A stretch of 64,000 nucleotides of DNA from Planococcus maitriensis (GTDB lineage Bacteria; Bacillota; Bacilli; Bacillales_A; Planococcaceae), in contig NZ_QLZQ01000001.1 in NCBI RefSeq assembly GCF_003289925.1, positions 372,001-436,000 of the forward strand, written 5' to 3'. The notes below the pieces were generated by a model, which did no database searches, was not told the origin of the DNA, and was given only the letters and a program-made list of their open reading frames with translations. Within the stretch, counting starts at the first letter, position 1, and each line of letters starts with the position of its first letter. The position numbers were made by a program, and so were the translations under genes. This document shows positions 17,672 to 26,116 of the stretch, piece after piece.

Positions 17672-17905
17672 AGTCGAAACTAGACCAGGGAAGCGATTTC
17701 CCCACTAGCCGGCAACTACCTAAAGAAGCAGATCTATTTAAACGCACCGGAATCAATGAAATCTTCATGCCGGCCAGCGTAAAAGGGTGAGCCGATGCTG
17801 TAAGACAGGTGTTATTCCTGGCTTGCGGCAAGAGGCCAACCCAAAGCCAGGCGGCGACTAGCGAGGTGAAGCAAAAATAGAATTTAGGAACGATTCCACA
17901 CACAA
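17672..17905 (+). repeat. Structured repeat R2, copy 3
   Basis: Third copy. The central stem is GCTGTAAG (17797-17804) with CTTGCGGC (17822-17829): three of eight positions differ from copy 1 and all still pair, two of them as G-T. The outer GGGT/ACCC stem and the CAGG/CCTG step are unchanged. Copy 3 lies 12 bases from the terminator that ends the minus-strand ABC-F gene. Confidence 0.75.
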
Positions 17906-17916
17906 AATTCCGCATC

Positions 17917-17959
17917 AAAAAACCGCTGCACACGAAATTTCACGTGTGCAGCGGTTTTT
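17917..17959. terminator. Terminator after ABC-F gene
   Basis: CCGCTGCACACG pairs with CGTGTGCAGCGG around AAATTTCA, with A and T runs on both flanks; it can act in both directions and would also stop transcription out of the R2 array. Confidence 0.85.
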
Positions 17960-17963
17960 AAAT

Positions 17964-19529
17964 TTATTCTTCGTTCTGCTTGCCGGCTTCGATCCATTCC
18001 TCGACGTTCCAGACTTTCGTGGCAAGGCCGTCGTAGAAATCCGGTTCGTGGCTGACGAGAACGATCGTGCCTTTGTAAGCTTGCATTGCACGCTTGAGCT
18101 CGGCTTTCGCATCGACGTCCAAGTGGTTCGTCGGTTCATCGAAAATCAGCCAATTGCTTTCTTCGAGCATCAATTTGCACAAGCGCACTTTCGCCTGCTC
18201 GCCACCGCTCAATTGGTTCATCGGGCGGCCGATATGTTCGCTCTTCAATCCGGTGCGGGCAAGGGCGCCACGCACTTGGCCCTGGTCCATCGAAGGATAG
18301 GCATCCCAGATTTCATCGATCGGGCGGTGCGTCGGTGCCTTCACTTCCTGTTCAAAATAGCTAGGCGTCAAATATTCACCGCGGATGACGTCTCCGTCAA
18401 GCGGCTTGATCTTGCCGAGCATCGTCTTGAGCAAAGTCGATTTCCCGACACCGTTCATGCCGACGAGCGCGATTTTTTCGCCGCGTTCGATCATGAAGGA
18501 CAAAGGCGGCAACAAAGGCTTGTCGTAGCCAATGCGCAGGGCTTCCGCTTCAACGACATAGCGGCTTGGGCTGCGTGTTTCCTTAAAGGAGAATTGCGGT
18601 TTGGCCGCCATTTCCGGTTTTTCGATGCGGTCCATGCGGTCCAATTGCTTCTGGCGGGATTTCGCGCGTCCCGTCGTCGAAGCACGCGCTTTGTTTTTGG
18701 CGATGAAGGTCTCGGTTTTCTTGATCATGTCTTCTTGTTTCTCGTAAGCCTCGAGATGCTGCTTTTTCGCCAGTTCCGCAAGCTCGATGAACTTTTCGTA
18801 AGAGGCAGTATAGCGGTTCAGGCGGGAGAATTCCAAATGGAAAATGACGCCGGTCACCGAACTCATGAATTCCGTATCATGCGAAATGAGCAGGAAAGCA
18901 TGCGGATAGTTCTTCAAGTAATTGACGAGCCATTGGATATGTTCTTCATCCAGATAGTTGGTCGGCTCATCCAGCAATAGCACTTTCGGTTTTTCCAGCA
19001 AGAGTTTTGCTAGTAGCAGCTTGGTCCGCTGTCCGCCGGAAAGGGATTCAACGCTGCGTTCGAGACCGATGGCGTCGAGCCCGAGCCCGCGTGCAATTTC
19101 TTCCACCTTGACGTCCAAAGTATAGAAATCGCCGGCATCCAGTGCATCCTGGACTTCAGCCATCTGCTCGAGCAAAGCTTCGAGCTGTTCCGGATCGGCG
19201 TCGCCCATTTTCATGGCGATGTCGTTCAATTCTTTTTCTTTTTCATAAAGCGGCAAGAAGGCATCCTGCAAAGTTTGGCGGATGGTGCGTCCAGGCGCCA
19301 GCTGTGTGTGCTGGTCCAAATAGCCGTAATGTGTCTTCGGTTGCCATTCGACTTTGCCTTCGTCATGGATTTGCTTGCCCGTCAAAATATTCATCAGTGT
19401 CGATTTCCCGACGCCATTCGCCCCGACAAGCCCGACATGTTCCCCTTCGACTAAACGAAAAGAAATGTCATTGAATAAAGTACGGTCACCGAATGTGTGG
19501 CTCAGGTTTTCTACTGTCAATAAACTCAT
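17964..19529 (-). CDS. ykpA: ABC-F family ATPase (YkpA/YbiT-like)
   Basis: A 521-residue soluble protein with two ATPase domains and no membrane helix, the ABC-F layout. Walker A motifs are GANGVGKST (about 37-45) and GMNGVGKST (about 352-360); signatures are LSGGQ (about 160) and LSGGEQ (about 435); Walker B LLLDEPTNYLD and LIFDEPTNHLD. Between them is the charged interdomain linker (about 245-300, KKQHLEAYEKQEDMIKK). ABC-F proteins bind the ribosomal E site and adjust translation, and some give antibiotic resistance. The sequence matches the YkpA/YbiT translation-factor branch, not the resistance branches, as far as I can judge by eye. Confidence 0.88.
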   Translation of the reverse strand: MSLLTVENLSHTFGDRTLFNDISFRLVEGEHVGLVGANGVGKSTLMNILTGKQIHDEGKVEWQPKTHYGYLDQHTQLAPGRTIRQTLQDAFLPLYEKEKELNDIAMKMGDADPEQLEALLEQMAEVQDALDAGDFYTLDVKVEEIARGLGLDAIGLERSVESLSGGQRTKLLLAKLLLEKPKVLLLDEPTNYLDEEHIQWLVNYLKNYPHAFLLISHDTEFMSSVTGVIFHLEFSRLNRYTASYEKFIELAELAKKQHLEAYEKQEDMIKKTETFIAKNKARASTTGRAKSRQKQLDRMDRIEKPEMAAKPQFSFKETRSPSRYVVEAEALRIGYDKPLLPPLSFMIERGEKIALVGMNGVGKSTLLKTMLGKIKPLDGDVIRGEYLTPSYFEQEVKAPTHRPIDEIWDAYPSMDQGQVRGALARTGLKSEHIGRPMNQLSGGEQAKVRLCKLMLEESNWLIFDEPTNHLDVDAKAELKRAMQAYKGTIVLVSHEPDFYDGLATKVWNVEEWIEAGKQNEE

Positions 19530-19549
19530 GTATATGTTCCTCCACTTTC

Positions 19550-19582
19550 CATAAAAAAAACCGCGGTTAAAGTTCCGCGAGT
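19550..19582 (-). terminator. Terminator overlapping the end of the small coiled-coil gene
   Basis: On the minus strand CGCGG and CCGCG flank AACTTTAA, which contains the stop codon, followed by eight T. It separates the small gene from the ABC-F gene downstream. Confidence 0.65.
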
Positions 19583-19749
19583 TTTTTGTTTAATTCCGCA
19601 AGACGCTGTTCCATTTTTTCAAGCCGTTCTTCGGCTTTATCGACCATTTTATGGTGGCCGGTCGTTTCCAGTTTTTCAATATCACCCTGTTGGCGTACGT
19701 AATCGCTCTTCAGTTCGGCGATGGCGTATTCGATTTCCTGCTTGTTCAA
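19567..19749 (-). CDS. Small Bacillales coiled-coil protein (SE1832-like)
   Basis: A 60-residue highly charged protein, MNKQEIEYAIAELKSDYVRQ and onward, predicted to be a helical hairpin or coiled coil. The pattern EIEYxIAELKxDYVRxQGDxEKLE is one I associate with a conserved short protein of Staphylococcus and Bacillales of unknown role. The start is probably the TTG at 19749, with AGGGTG upstream; GTG or TTG codons 3-9 bases earlier are alternatives. It precedes the ABC-F gene on the same strand. Confidence 0.6.
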   Translation of the reverse strand: MNKQEIEYAIAELKSDYVRQQGDIEKLETTGHHKMVDKAEERLEKMEQRLAELNKKLAEL

Positions 19750-19895
19750 CAAAATCACCCTAGTTTTTCTCTGTATTGTACCACAAATAGAGAAAATTTA
19801 AATCGATACGCTCGGCTTCTCGCTTTCATTGCGCACTATAACTCCTTTATAATAACAAAAAATGAAAAAGGAAGTGAGATGCCATCGACAGTTTA

Positions 19896-21731
19896 TTGTT
19901 TGATCTCATGTTAATTATTTTCCTCGGCGTTCTGTCGCAATGGATCGCCTGGCGTCTCCGCCTTCCAGCGATTGTGTTGATGTCGATTGCGGGGTTATTG
20001 ATCGGCCCGATTTTCGCCGTGATTTCCCCGGAAGAGAGTTTCGGGGAATTATTCCGGCCGCTTGTGTCGCTAGCTGTTGCCATCATCCTGTTTGAAGGCA
20101 GCTTGAACTTGAATTTCAAGGAGATCCGCGGATTCAATAAGCCGGTGTGGCGGATCGTTACATTCGGCGCTTTGCTTGCCTGGGCAGGCGGGACCTTGGC
20201 TGCGCATTATGTAGCCGGTCTTTCGTGGGCAGTTTCGTTCGTCATCGGCGGCTTGTTCATCGTGACCGGCCCGACTGTCATCATGCCGTTGCTTCGCCAA
20301 GCCAAGCTGAAATCCCGGCCGGCAGCCTTATTGAAATGGGAAGGCATCATTGTCGACCCATTCGGTGCATTACTGGCTTTGTTTGCGTTCCAATTCGTGT
20401 TATTTGCAGAAGGGGATGTAACGGCTGCAGCATTCGGCCTATTCTTCCTGGCATCGCTGTTTGCGACGGTAATCGGCGCAGGGGCAGGGCTTGGGATGGG
20501 CTGGATGTTCGAGCGCGGCCAAATCCCGGAATTCCTTAAATCGCCGATGGTGTTCGGCGTCGTGCTGTTGACATTTGTCATCTCGGATATCGTGATGCAC
20601 GAAACCGGCTTGCTAGCGGTTACGGCGATGGGGATGGTCATGGCGAATATGAACATCACCTCGATCAATGACATGCGCCATTTCAAAGAGACAATGTCCA
20701 TTCTCTTGATTTCCAGCGTGTTCTTGATGCTGACGGCTTCTCTCAGCATGGATGTGCTGTTCGAAATCTTCAATTGGTCCATCATTTCATTTGTGTTGGT
20801 CATGTTATTTATCGTCCGGCCGCTATCCATCTGGCTGGCGACCATCGGTACCGACTTGAGCTGGCAGGAAAAAGCCCTGGTCGGGTGGATCGCCCCGCGG
20901 GGCATCGTCGCGTTGACTGTCTCGGGGTATTTTGCCAGTGTCTTATTGGATGCCGGATTTGAAGATGCGGAACTTTTGACCGCGCTGACCTTTGCGCTCG
21001 TATTCTCCACGGTAGTTGCGCATGGATTTTCCATCACCTGGGTCGGCCGCAAATTGGGTTTGGCTTCAGCGGAAGATCCAGGGATCATCGTCATCGGGGC
21101 CACCAGGTTCACGACTGCGATGGCGAAAGCCCTGTATGATATGGAGAAGAATGTGCTGCTCGTCGATGATTCCTGGGGCCGCCTGCAAAAAGCGCGCCAG
21201 ATCGGGATCAAGACCTATGTGGGGAATATCCTTTCCGAACATACGGAATATGAAGTGGACTTGACGCCATACGAGAAAATGATCGTCGCGTCGGAGACGG
21301 ATTCGTTCAACGCGCTTGTCGTCAATAACTTCGTGCCGGAAATGGGGCGCATCAATTTGTTCCAGACGGCGCTTCATCAAGGCGATCCAGACGATTTCCA
21401 TTCCTCATTGAGCGGCAGGATCCTCTTCACGGAAGAGTGGAACATCCATGCACTCGATGAAAAGGCAGAGCAAGGCTATGCCATCCGTTCCACGAAGTTG
21501 ACTGAGCGCTTCACTTATGAGGAATTCAATAAGAAGTGGTCAGCCAATACGATTCCGTTATTCATAGAAACGGCGCAAGGAAACATTGAGTTCTTCACGT
21601 CCGATAAAGTACTGGAACCGAAGCAAGGCGATACCATCGTCAGCTTCACAGGGCCAGAGCGCGATTCCGACCGCATCCAGGAGCGCCTGGAAATGAAGCG
21701 CATCAAAAAAGATTCTCAGACTAAAGAATGA
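19896..21731 (+). CDS. CPA-type cation:proton antiporter with RCK-like tail
   Basis: A 611-residue antiporter. Residues 1-385 form about twelve membrane helices of the NhaP/CPA family, with GPTVIMPLLRQ, the ion-binding WEGIIVDPFGALLA helix (about 145-160) and GWIAPRGIVALTVS (about 330). Residues 395-600 hold an RCK/TrkA_N-like nucleotide-binding region (IIVIGATRFTTAMAKALYDM) and a TrkA_C-like end, suggesting gating by ligand. It exchanges Na+ or K+ for H+ at the membrane. The start is uncertain: TTG at 19896 has no ribosome site at the right distance, whereas AGGAAG precedes an in-frame ATC at 19884 (giving DSLLFDLMLIIFLG) by nine bases. Confidence 0.85.
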   Translation: MFDLMLIIFLGVLSQWIAWRLRLPAIVLMSIAGLLIGPIFAVISPEESFGELFRPLVSLAVAIILFEGSLNLNFKEIRGFNKPVWRIVTFGALLAWAGGTLAAHYVAGLSWAVSFVIGGLFIVTGPTVIMPLLRQAKLKSRPAALLKWEGIIVDPFGALLALFAFQFVLFAEGDVTAAAFGLFFLASLFATVIGAGAGLGMGWMFERGQIPEFLKSPMVFGVVLLTFVISDIVMHETGLLAVTAMGMVMANMNITSINDMRHFKETMSILLISSVFLMLTASLSMDVLFEIFNWSIISFVLVMLFIVRPLSIWLATIGTDLSWQEKALVGWIAPRGIVALTVSGYFASVLLDAGFEDAELLTALTFALVFSTVVAHGFSITWVGRKLGLASAEDPGIIVIGATRFTTAMAKALYDMEKNVLLVDDSWGRLQKARQIGIKTYVGNILSEHTEYEVDLTPYEKMIVASETDSFNALVVNNFVPEMGRINLFQTALHQGDPDDFHSSLSGRILFTEEWNIHALDEKAEQGYAIRSTKLTERFTYEEFNKKWSANTIPLFIETAQGNIEFFTSDKVLEPKQGDTIVSFTGPERDSDRIQERLEMKRIKKDSQTKE

Positions 21732-21886
21732 AATCTTTCATTATAAGCCCTATCGATACGCAAGGGGAATGTGTCTTTGCTATGATAAAGAATAGCTGCA
21801 GCAAGCACTGCACCAGATAAATCAATAGGGAAGGGCAGTTTCAGTTTCGCTGCCTGCTTATATGTAGTCGAGGAGGATGCAGGATC

Positions 21887-22450
21887 ATGAAGATTTTATT
21901 AGTGGATGGAACAATAATCGGGCGCAAGACCGGCGCTGTATTGGAACAGGTCAAAGTCTATCTCGAGCAAGCGAATCCAGAGATGGAATTGAGCATTTTG
22001 AGCATGGGTGAATATGAACATCAATTCGTGGATGGGCGGCCGACTGCGGAATACAACGACAGCATGCGTGAAATGGTGCAGCGCTTTGAAGAAGCGGATG
22101 GCTATATCATCGCGTCGCCGATTTTCCAGGGATCGATTCCAGGTGTCTTGAAAAATGCATTCGATATGCTTCACCCGCGGACGATGCGCTATAAACCGGT
22201 ATCGATCGTCGCAAACGGCGGCACCTACCAGCATCACTTGGTCATCGAGAATCAGCTGAAACCCATTCTGGATTATTTCCGCTGCCTCGTGACGCCGAAT
22301 TATGTCTACACGCATACGAGCCATTTCGATGATACGAATGCCATCATCAACGACGATGTCCATGACCGCCTGCGCGAACTTGCACGCGTGTTCGTGCAAT
22401 ACGCAGAAATGAGCACCCATCTCTCAAAGGAATCACTCGATAATCATTAA
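21887..22450 (+). CDS. NADPH-dependent FMN reductase family protein
   Basis: A 187-residue flavodoxin-fold protein. MKILLVDGTIIGRKTGAVLEQ gives the first strand and phosphate-binding loop; ASPIFQGSIPGVLKNAFDML (about 77-96) is the FMN-binding P-x-Y/F-x-x-S-x-P signature. Such enzymes reduce free flavin, quinones, azo dyes or chromate with NAD(P)H in the cytosol. AGGAGGATGCAGG lies upstream of the ATG. It stands alone between the antiporter and topB with a terminator behind. Confidence 0.88.
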   Translation: MKILLVDGTIIGRKTGAVLEQVKVYLEQANPEMELSILSMGEYEHQFVDGRPTAEYNDSMREMVQRFEEADGYIIASPIFQGSIPGVLKNAFDMLHPRTMRYKPVSIVANGGTYQHHLVIENQLKPILDYFRCLVTPNYVYTHTSHFDDTNAIINDDVHDRLRELARVFVQYAEMSTHLSKESLDNH

Positions 22451-22452
22451 GA

Positions 22453-22478
22453 AAAACCTCCCGCGGGAGGTTTTTTTA
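22453..22478 (+). terminator. Terminator after FMN reductase gene
   Basis: AAAACCTCC and GGAGGTTTT form a stem around CGCG, followed by T7. Confidence 0.85.
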
Positions 22479-22591
22479 TGGCCTGGATTCCAGAGATCAT
22501 GAAATAAACGATAGGGCTCGGCAATGCGCTTCCTCCACAAAAACGGGAAGAAAATGCTATACTAGACGCTGTAGAAAAGGGGTTTTAGCTT

Positions 22592-24751
22592 ATGAAATCA
22601 GTAGTTCTTGCAGAAAAGCCATCCGTTGCGCGCGATATTGCGCGAGTGCTCGGATGTTCCCAAAAGGGCAACGGCTTTCTAGAAGGCAAGCAATATATCG
22701 TCACGTGGGCACTTGGCCACTTGGTGACGCATGCACAGCCTGAACAATACAATAACGACTTGAAAGAATGGAAAATGGACAGCCTGCCGATTCTTCCGGA
22801 GCCGTTCAAGTTGGTCCCGATCAAGCAGACCATGAAGCAATACAATGCAGTCAAAGCGCAGCTGAACCGCAGAGATGTAAAAGAAGTCATCATTGCGACC
22901 GATGCCGGGCGGGAAGGGGAGCTGGTCGCGCGCTGGATCTTGGAACAAGCGAAAGTCAAGAAACCGGTGAAGCGGCTATGGATCTCCTCCGTCACCGATA
23001 AAGCGATCAAAGACGGTTTCCAAAACCTGAAAGACGGCAAAGCGTATGAAACCCTGTACCAGGCGGCAGTCGCCAGAGCGGAAGCGGACTGGGTCGTGGG
23101 CATCAACGCGACGCGTGCGCTGACGGTAAAGCATAATGCCCAATTGTCGACAGGGCGCGTGCAGACACCAACGCTTGCGATGATCGCACAGCGCGAACAG
23201 GACATCCGCAATTTCCAACCGAAACCGTACTACGGCCTTCAGGCGATCAGCGACAACGCGTCGTTCACCTGGACGGACGGGAAGTCGACGCAGAGTTTCG
23301 AGAGAGAGCGGATCGACCGCTTGTTCGCCAAGCTCGATAAGGCGGACAAAGGCACGGTGGTGGACGTGAAAATCACGCCGAAAAAACAGCCGGCGCCGCC
23401 ATTGTTCGATTTGACCGAGCTGCAAAAAGAAGCGTATAAACGCTATGGCTGGTCCGCAAAAGAAACGCTCAATACCTTGCAGAATCTATATGAGCGCTAT
23501 AAAATCGTCACGTATCCGCGGACGGATTCGAAGCATTTGACGAGCGACATGAAAGGTACCTTGAAAGACCACATCAAGGCGGTGCAGGTCGGGGAATACC
23601 GTTCGCTCGCGAATGCCGCGCTGAAGAATTCAGGCGTGCCGCAAAAAGGCGTCATCGACGACAGCAAAGTATCCGACCACCACGCCATCATCCCGACAGA
23701 GGAAACGCCGATGCTCCACGAACTGAGCGATAAGGAATACAAGCTGTACGACATGATCGTCCGCCGTTTCCTCGCCGTCTTCCTGCCACAGCATGAATAC
23801 GACCGGACGACTGTCACATTGGACGTCGCAGGTGAAACCTTCCAGGCCAAAGGCAATACGATCCGCAACGAAGGCTGGAAGCGCGTCTACAAAGATGCCG
23901 ATGAAGAGGGCGAATCGACCTTGCCGCCATTCGAAAAGGGACAGGCCGTGGAATTGAAAGGCATCACCTTGACAGAAGGCAAGACCAAGCCGCCCGCGTT
24001 CTTCAATGAAGGAACATTGCTCGGAGCGATGGAAAACCCGGCCCAGTTCATGGCGGGCGAATCGAAAGCGCTCATCCAGACGCTCGGGGACACCGGCGGG
24101 CTCGGCACCGTCGCGACGCGCGCAGACATTATCGATAAATTGTTCAACAGCTTTTTAATTGAGAAAAAAGGCAAGGATTTGACGATTACGTCGAAAGGGC
24201 GCCAATTATTGGAGCTCGTTCCTGAAGATTTGAAGTCACCGAAATTGACGGCGGACTGGGAAACACAATTGACGAAAATCGCCAAAGGCCAGCTGAAGAA
24301 AGAGCAGTTCATGAAAGAAATGGTCGCGTTCTCGAAAAAGTCGGTAGCCGAGATCAAATCCAGCGATAAGAAATTCAAGCACGATAACATTACCGGCAAG
24401 ATGTGCCCGGACTGCGGCAAGCCGCTTCTTGAAGTGAATGGCAAACGCGGCAAGATGCACGTATGCCAAGACCGCGAATGCGGCTTCAAGAAAAACGTCT
24501 CGATGCAGACGAATGCCCGCTGCCCGAATTGCCATAAACGAATGGACATGGTCGGAGATGGCGACAATAAAATGTTCGTCTGCAAATGCGGACACCGTGA
24601 AAAATTATCAGCATTTGAAAAACGCAAAAAAGCAGGACAATCGAAAGCAAACAAGAAAGATGTTAACAAGTATTTGAAGAAACAAGACGAGCCGCCGCAA
24701 AACACGGCAATGGCGGATGCCTTGAAGAAACTGCTCGAGCAAAACGACTGA
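22592..24751 (+). CDS. topB: DNA topoisomerase III
   Basis: A 719-residue type IA topoisomerase that passes single strands to decatenate and unlink DNA. The Toprim domain (about 1-135) has the catalytic Glu in LAEKPS and the metal triad in DAGREGE (104-110). The active-site Tyr is Y308 in TYPRTDSKHL. STGRVQTPTL (186-195) is the conserved loop of domain 3. After about residue 600 come two Cys clusters (CPDCG...CQDREC, CPNCHKRMDM...CKC) that can bind zinc and grip single-stranded DNA, then a basic tail. Length fits B. subtilis TopB. The next gene follows after 14 bases. Confidence 0.96.
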   Translation: MKSVVLAEKPSVARDIARVLGCSQKGNGFLEGKQYIVTWALGHLVTHAQPEQYNNDLKEWKMDSLPILPEPFKLVPIKQTMKQYNAVKAQLNRRDVKEVIIATDAGREGELVARWILEQAKVKKPVKRLWISSVTDKAIKDGFQNLKDGKAYETLYQAAVARAEADWVVGINATRALTVKHNAQLSTGRVQTPTLAMIAQREQDIRNFQPKPYYGLQAISDNASFTWTDGKSTQSFERERIDRLFAKLDKADKGTVVDVKITPKKQPAPPLFDLTELQKEAYKRYGWSAKETLNTLQNLYERYKIVTYPRTDSKHLTSDMKGTLKDHIKAVQVGEYRSLANAALKNSGVPQKGVIDDSKVSDHHAIIPTEETPMLHELSDKEYKLYDMIVRRFLAVFLPQHEYDRTTVTLDVAGETFQAKGNTIRNEGWKRVYKDADEEGESTLPPFEKGQAVELKGITLTEGKTKPPAFFNEGTLLGAMENPAQFMAGESKALIQTLGDTGGLGTVATRADIIDKLFNSFLIEKKGKDLTITSKGRQLLELVPEDLKSPKLTADWETQLTKIAKGQLKKEQFMKEMVAFSKKSVAEIKSSDKKFKHDNITGKMCPDCGKPLLEVNGKRGKMHVCQDRECGFKKNVSMQTNARCPNCHKRMDMVGDGDNKMFVCKCGHREKLSAFEKRKKAGQSKANKKDVNKYLKKQDEPPQNTAMADALKKLLEQND

Positions 24752-24765
24752 CAGGAGGGGGCAAG

Positions 24766-25254
24766 GTGGCGAAAAAAGCAGCAAAAACCAACGCCGCACG
24801 CATATTGGACCGTGAAAAAATCGATTATGAGCCGCTTCAGTACAGCACCGATGACGGGAAAATCGATGGGGTATCGGTTGCGGCGAAAATCGGAGCACCT
24901 GTAGAGACTGTCTATAAGACACTCGTGGCAGCGGGGTCCTCCAAGGATCATTACGTATTTCTCGTGCCGGTCGCCGAAGAGCTGGATTTAAAACTGGCCG
25001 CAAAAGCCTGCGGCGAAAAGAAAATCGAGATGGTGCCGGTCAAAGAGATTTTACCGCTCACGGGTTACGTGCGCGGAGGCTGTTCCCCGTTCGGCATGAA
25101 AAAGCCGTTCAGGACATTCGTCGCCGAACAAGCCTCCCAGTTGAATGAAATTATCGTTTCTGCCGGAAAAGTCGGGGCACAGTTGAAACTGGCACCGGAA
25201 GATTTGCTGAAAGCAACACGAGGTGAGTTTGCGGAATTGACGGTGAAGCCGTAA
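24766..25254 (+). CDS. ybaK: Cys-tRNA(Pro)/Cys-tRNA(Cys) deacylase YbaK
   Basis: A 162-residue YbaK/EbsC domain protein. It hydrolyses cysteine wrongly attached to tRNA-Pro. The family lysine lies in VYKTLVAAG (about 49-57), and GGCSPFGMKK (about 104-113) is the conserved glycine loop. The start is GTG at 24766, seven bases after AGGAGGGGG. It is in one unit with topB. Confidence 0.9.
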   Translation: MAKKAAKTNAARILDREKIDYEPLQYSTDDGKIDGVSVAAKIGAPVETVYKTLVAAGSSKDHYVFLVPVAEELDLKLAAKACGEKKIEMVPVKEILPLTGYVRGGCSPFGMKKPFRTFVAEQASQLNEIIVSAGKVGAQLKLAPEDLLKATRGEFAELTVKP

Positions 25255-25309
25255 GTGTTTCCTGTTCGCTGCTCCGGCGTATAGGATTCAGAAGAAAGAA
25301 GGATAAAGA

Positions 25310-25954
25310 ATGAAAGTATCTATGTATTACCGATGGCTGTTTTTCCTGTTCGGCATGATGTTGCTGGGCCTCGGAATCTCCATGACCATCAAAGGCTATC
25401 GTCTCGGCATCGGGCCGTGGGATGTTTTGCATGTCGGCTTGTACGAGAATTTCGGCCTGACAATCGGCACGTGGTCAATCATTGCGGGATTTACACTGAT
25501 CAGCACTACGTCTCTCGTGCGCCGAAGATGGCCCCAGTTCGGGACGTGGCTAAATATGCTGCTGATCGGTTTGTTTATCGATTTATTCAATTTCCTTCTC
25601 CCGGATATCCATTCGCTAATCGGGCAAATCCTGATTTTTATAGCGGGGATTTTTGTGATGGGCTATGGTGTCGGCATGTACGTCTCACCCAAAATGGGAG
25701 CTGGCCCACGAGATGACTTGATGCTGATCTTGGTTCAGAAAACAGGGTTCAGCGTCAGCACCATCCGGACAGCGATTGAAGTGATTGTTGCGCTTCTGGG
25801 TTGGATGCTCGGAGGACCTGTGGGAGTCGGTACCGTGGTGAGTGCACTATTGATCGGCAGGATTGTACAGAAATCACTCGTGCAATGTGAATCTTTATTG
25901 AAATGTCTCATTTTAAAGCATCAAAAAGACGTTCCACCGGTGTTGAAAATATAA
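25310..25954 (+). CDS. YczE/YyaS/YitT family membrane protein
   Basis: A 214-residue protein with five or six membrane helices. It carries the family pattern LGLGISMTIKGYRLGIGPWDVLHVGL in the first helix and loop and MYVSPKMGAGPRDDLML (about 125-140) in the second repeat. YczE of B. subtilis is needed for surfactin production through an unknown step; members are otherwise uncharacterised. AAGGA precedes the ATG. It follows ybaK by 55 bases and may share its transcript. Confidence 0.82.
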   Translation: MKVSMYYRWLFFLFGMMLLGLGISMTIKGYRLGIGPWDVLHVGLYENFGLTIGTWSIIAGFTLISTTSLVRRRWPQFGTWLNMLLIGLFIDLFNFLLPDIHSLIGQILIFIAGIFVMGYGVGMYVSPKMGAGPRDDLMLILVQKTGFSVSTIRTAIEVIVALLGWMLGGPVGVGTVVSALLIGRIVQKSLVQCESLLKCLILKHQKDVPPVLKI

Positions 25955-25960
25955 AGTTGA

Positions 25961-25991
25961 AAGGCCTGGCGGATGCTAGGTCTTTTTTATA
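25961..25991 (+). terminator. Weak terminator after yczE-like gene
   Basis: AAGGCCT and AGGTCTT pair around GGCGGATGCT, then TTTT; one G-T pair makes the stem modest. Confidence 0.6.
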
Positions 25992-26025
25992 TGTGGTTCT
26001 AATGAACCCAGAAAAAACCTGGCAG

Positions 26026-26079
26026 TTGAACTAGACAATAGCATATGTTATAAATAAAACCAAGTAACATTATTGGTTT
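26026..26079 (+). promoter_or_regulatory. Promoter and inverted repeat of the yrrT-luxS-mcc operon
   Basis: TTGAAC (26026-26031), a 17-base spacer and TATAAA (26049-26054) form a good sigma-A promoter. Overlapping the predicted start site is a dyad, AAACCAA (26057-26063) and TTGGTTT (26073-26079), a likely repressor operator or leader hairpin. Confidence 0.75.
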
Positions 26080-26116
26080 AGTTTAAAATAACATCCAAGA
26101 GAGCGAGAGTGCCGAT

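Noticed and set aside
17512-17790. Plus-strand frame of 92 codons in the repeat island
   Set aside because: It runs across R2 copies 2 and 3 and the insert, has no ribosome site, and the frame is not kept in the other copies.
17105-17905. Group I or group II intron, or tRNA-like array
   Set aside because: I could not find the group II domain V pattern, group I P7 core, or any tRNA cloverleaf with a T-loop.
17946-18980. Plus-strand frame of 344 codons
   Set aside because: It is the antisense shadow of the ABC-F gene, whose Walker and signature motifs are intact.
20207-21211. Minus-strand frame of 334 codons
   Set aside because: Antisense shadow of the cation/proton antiporter.
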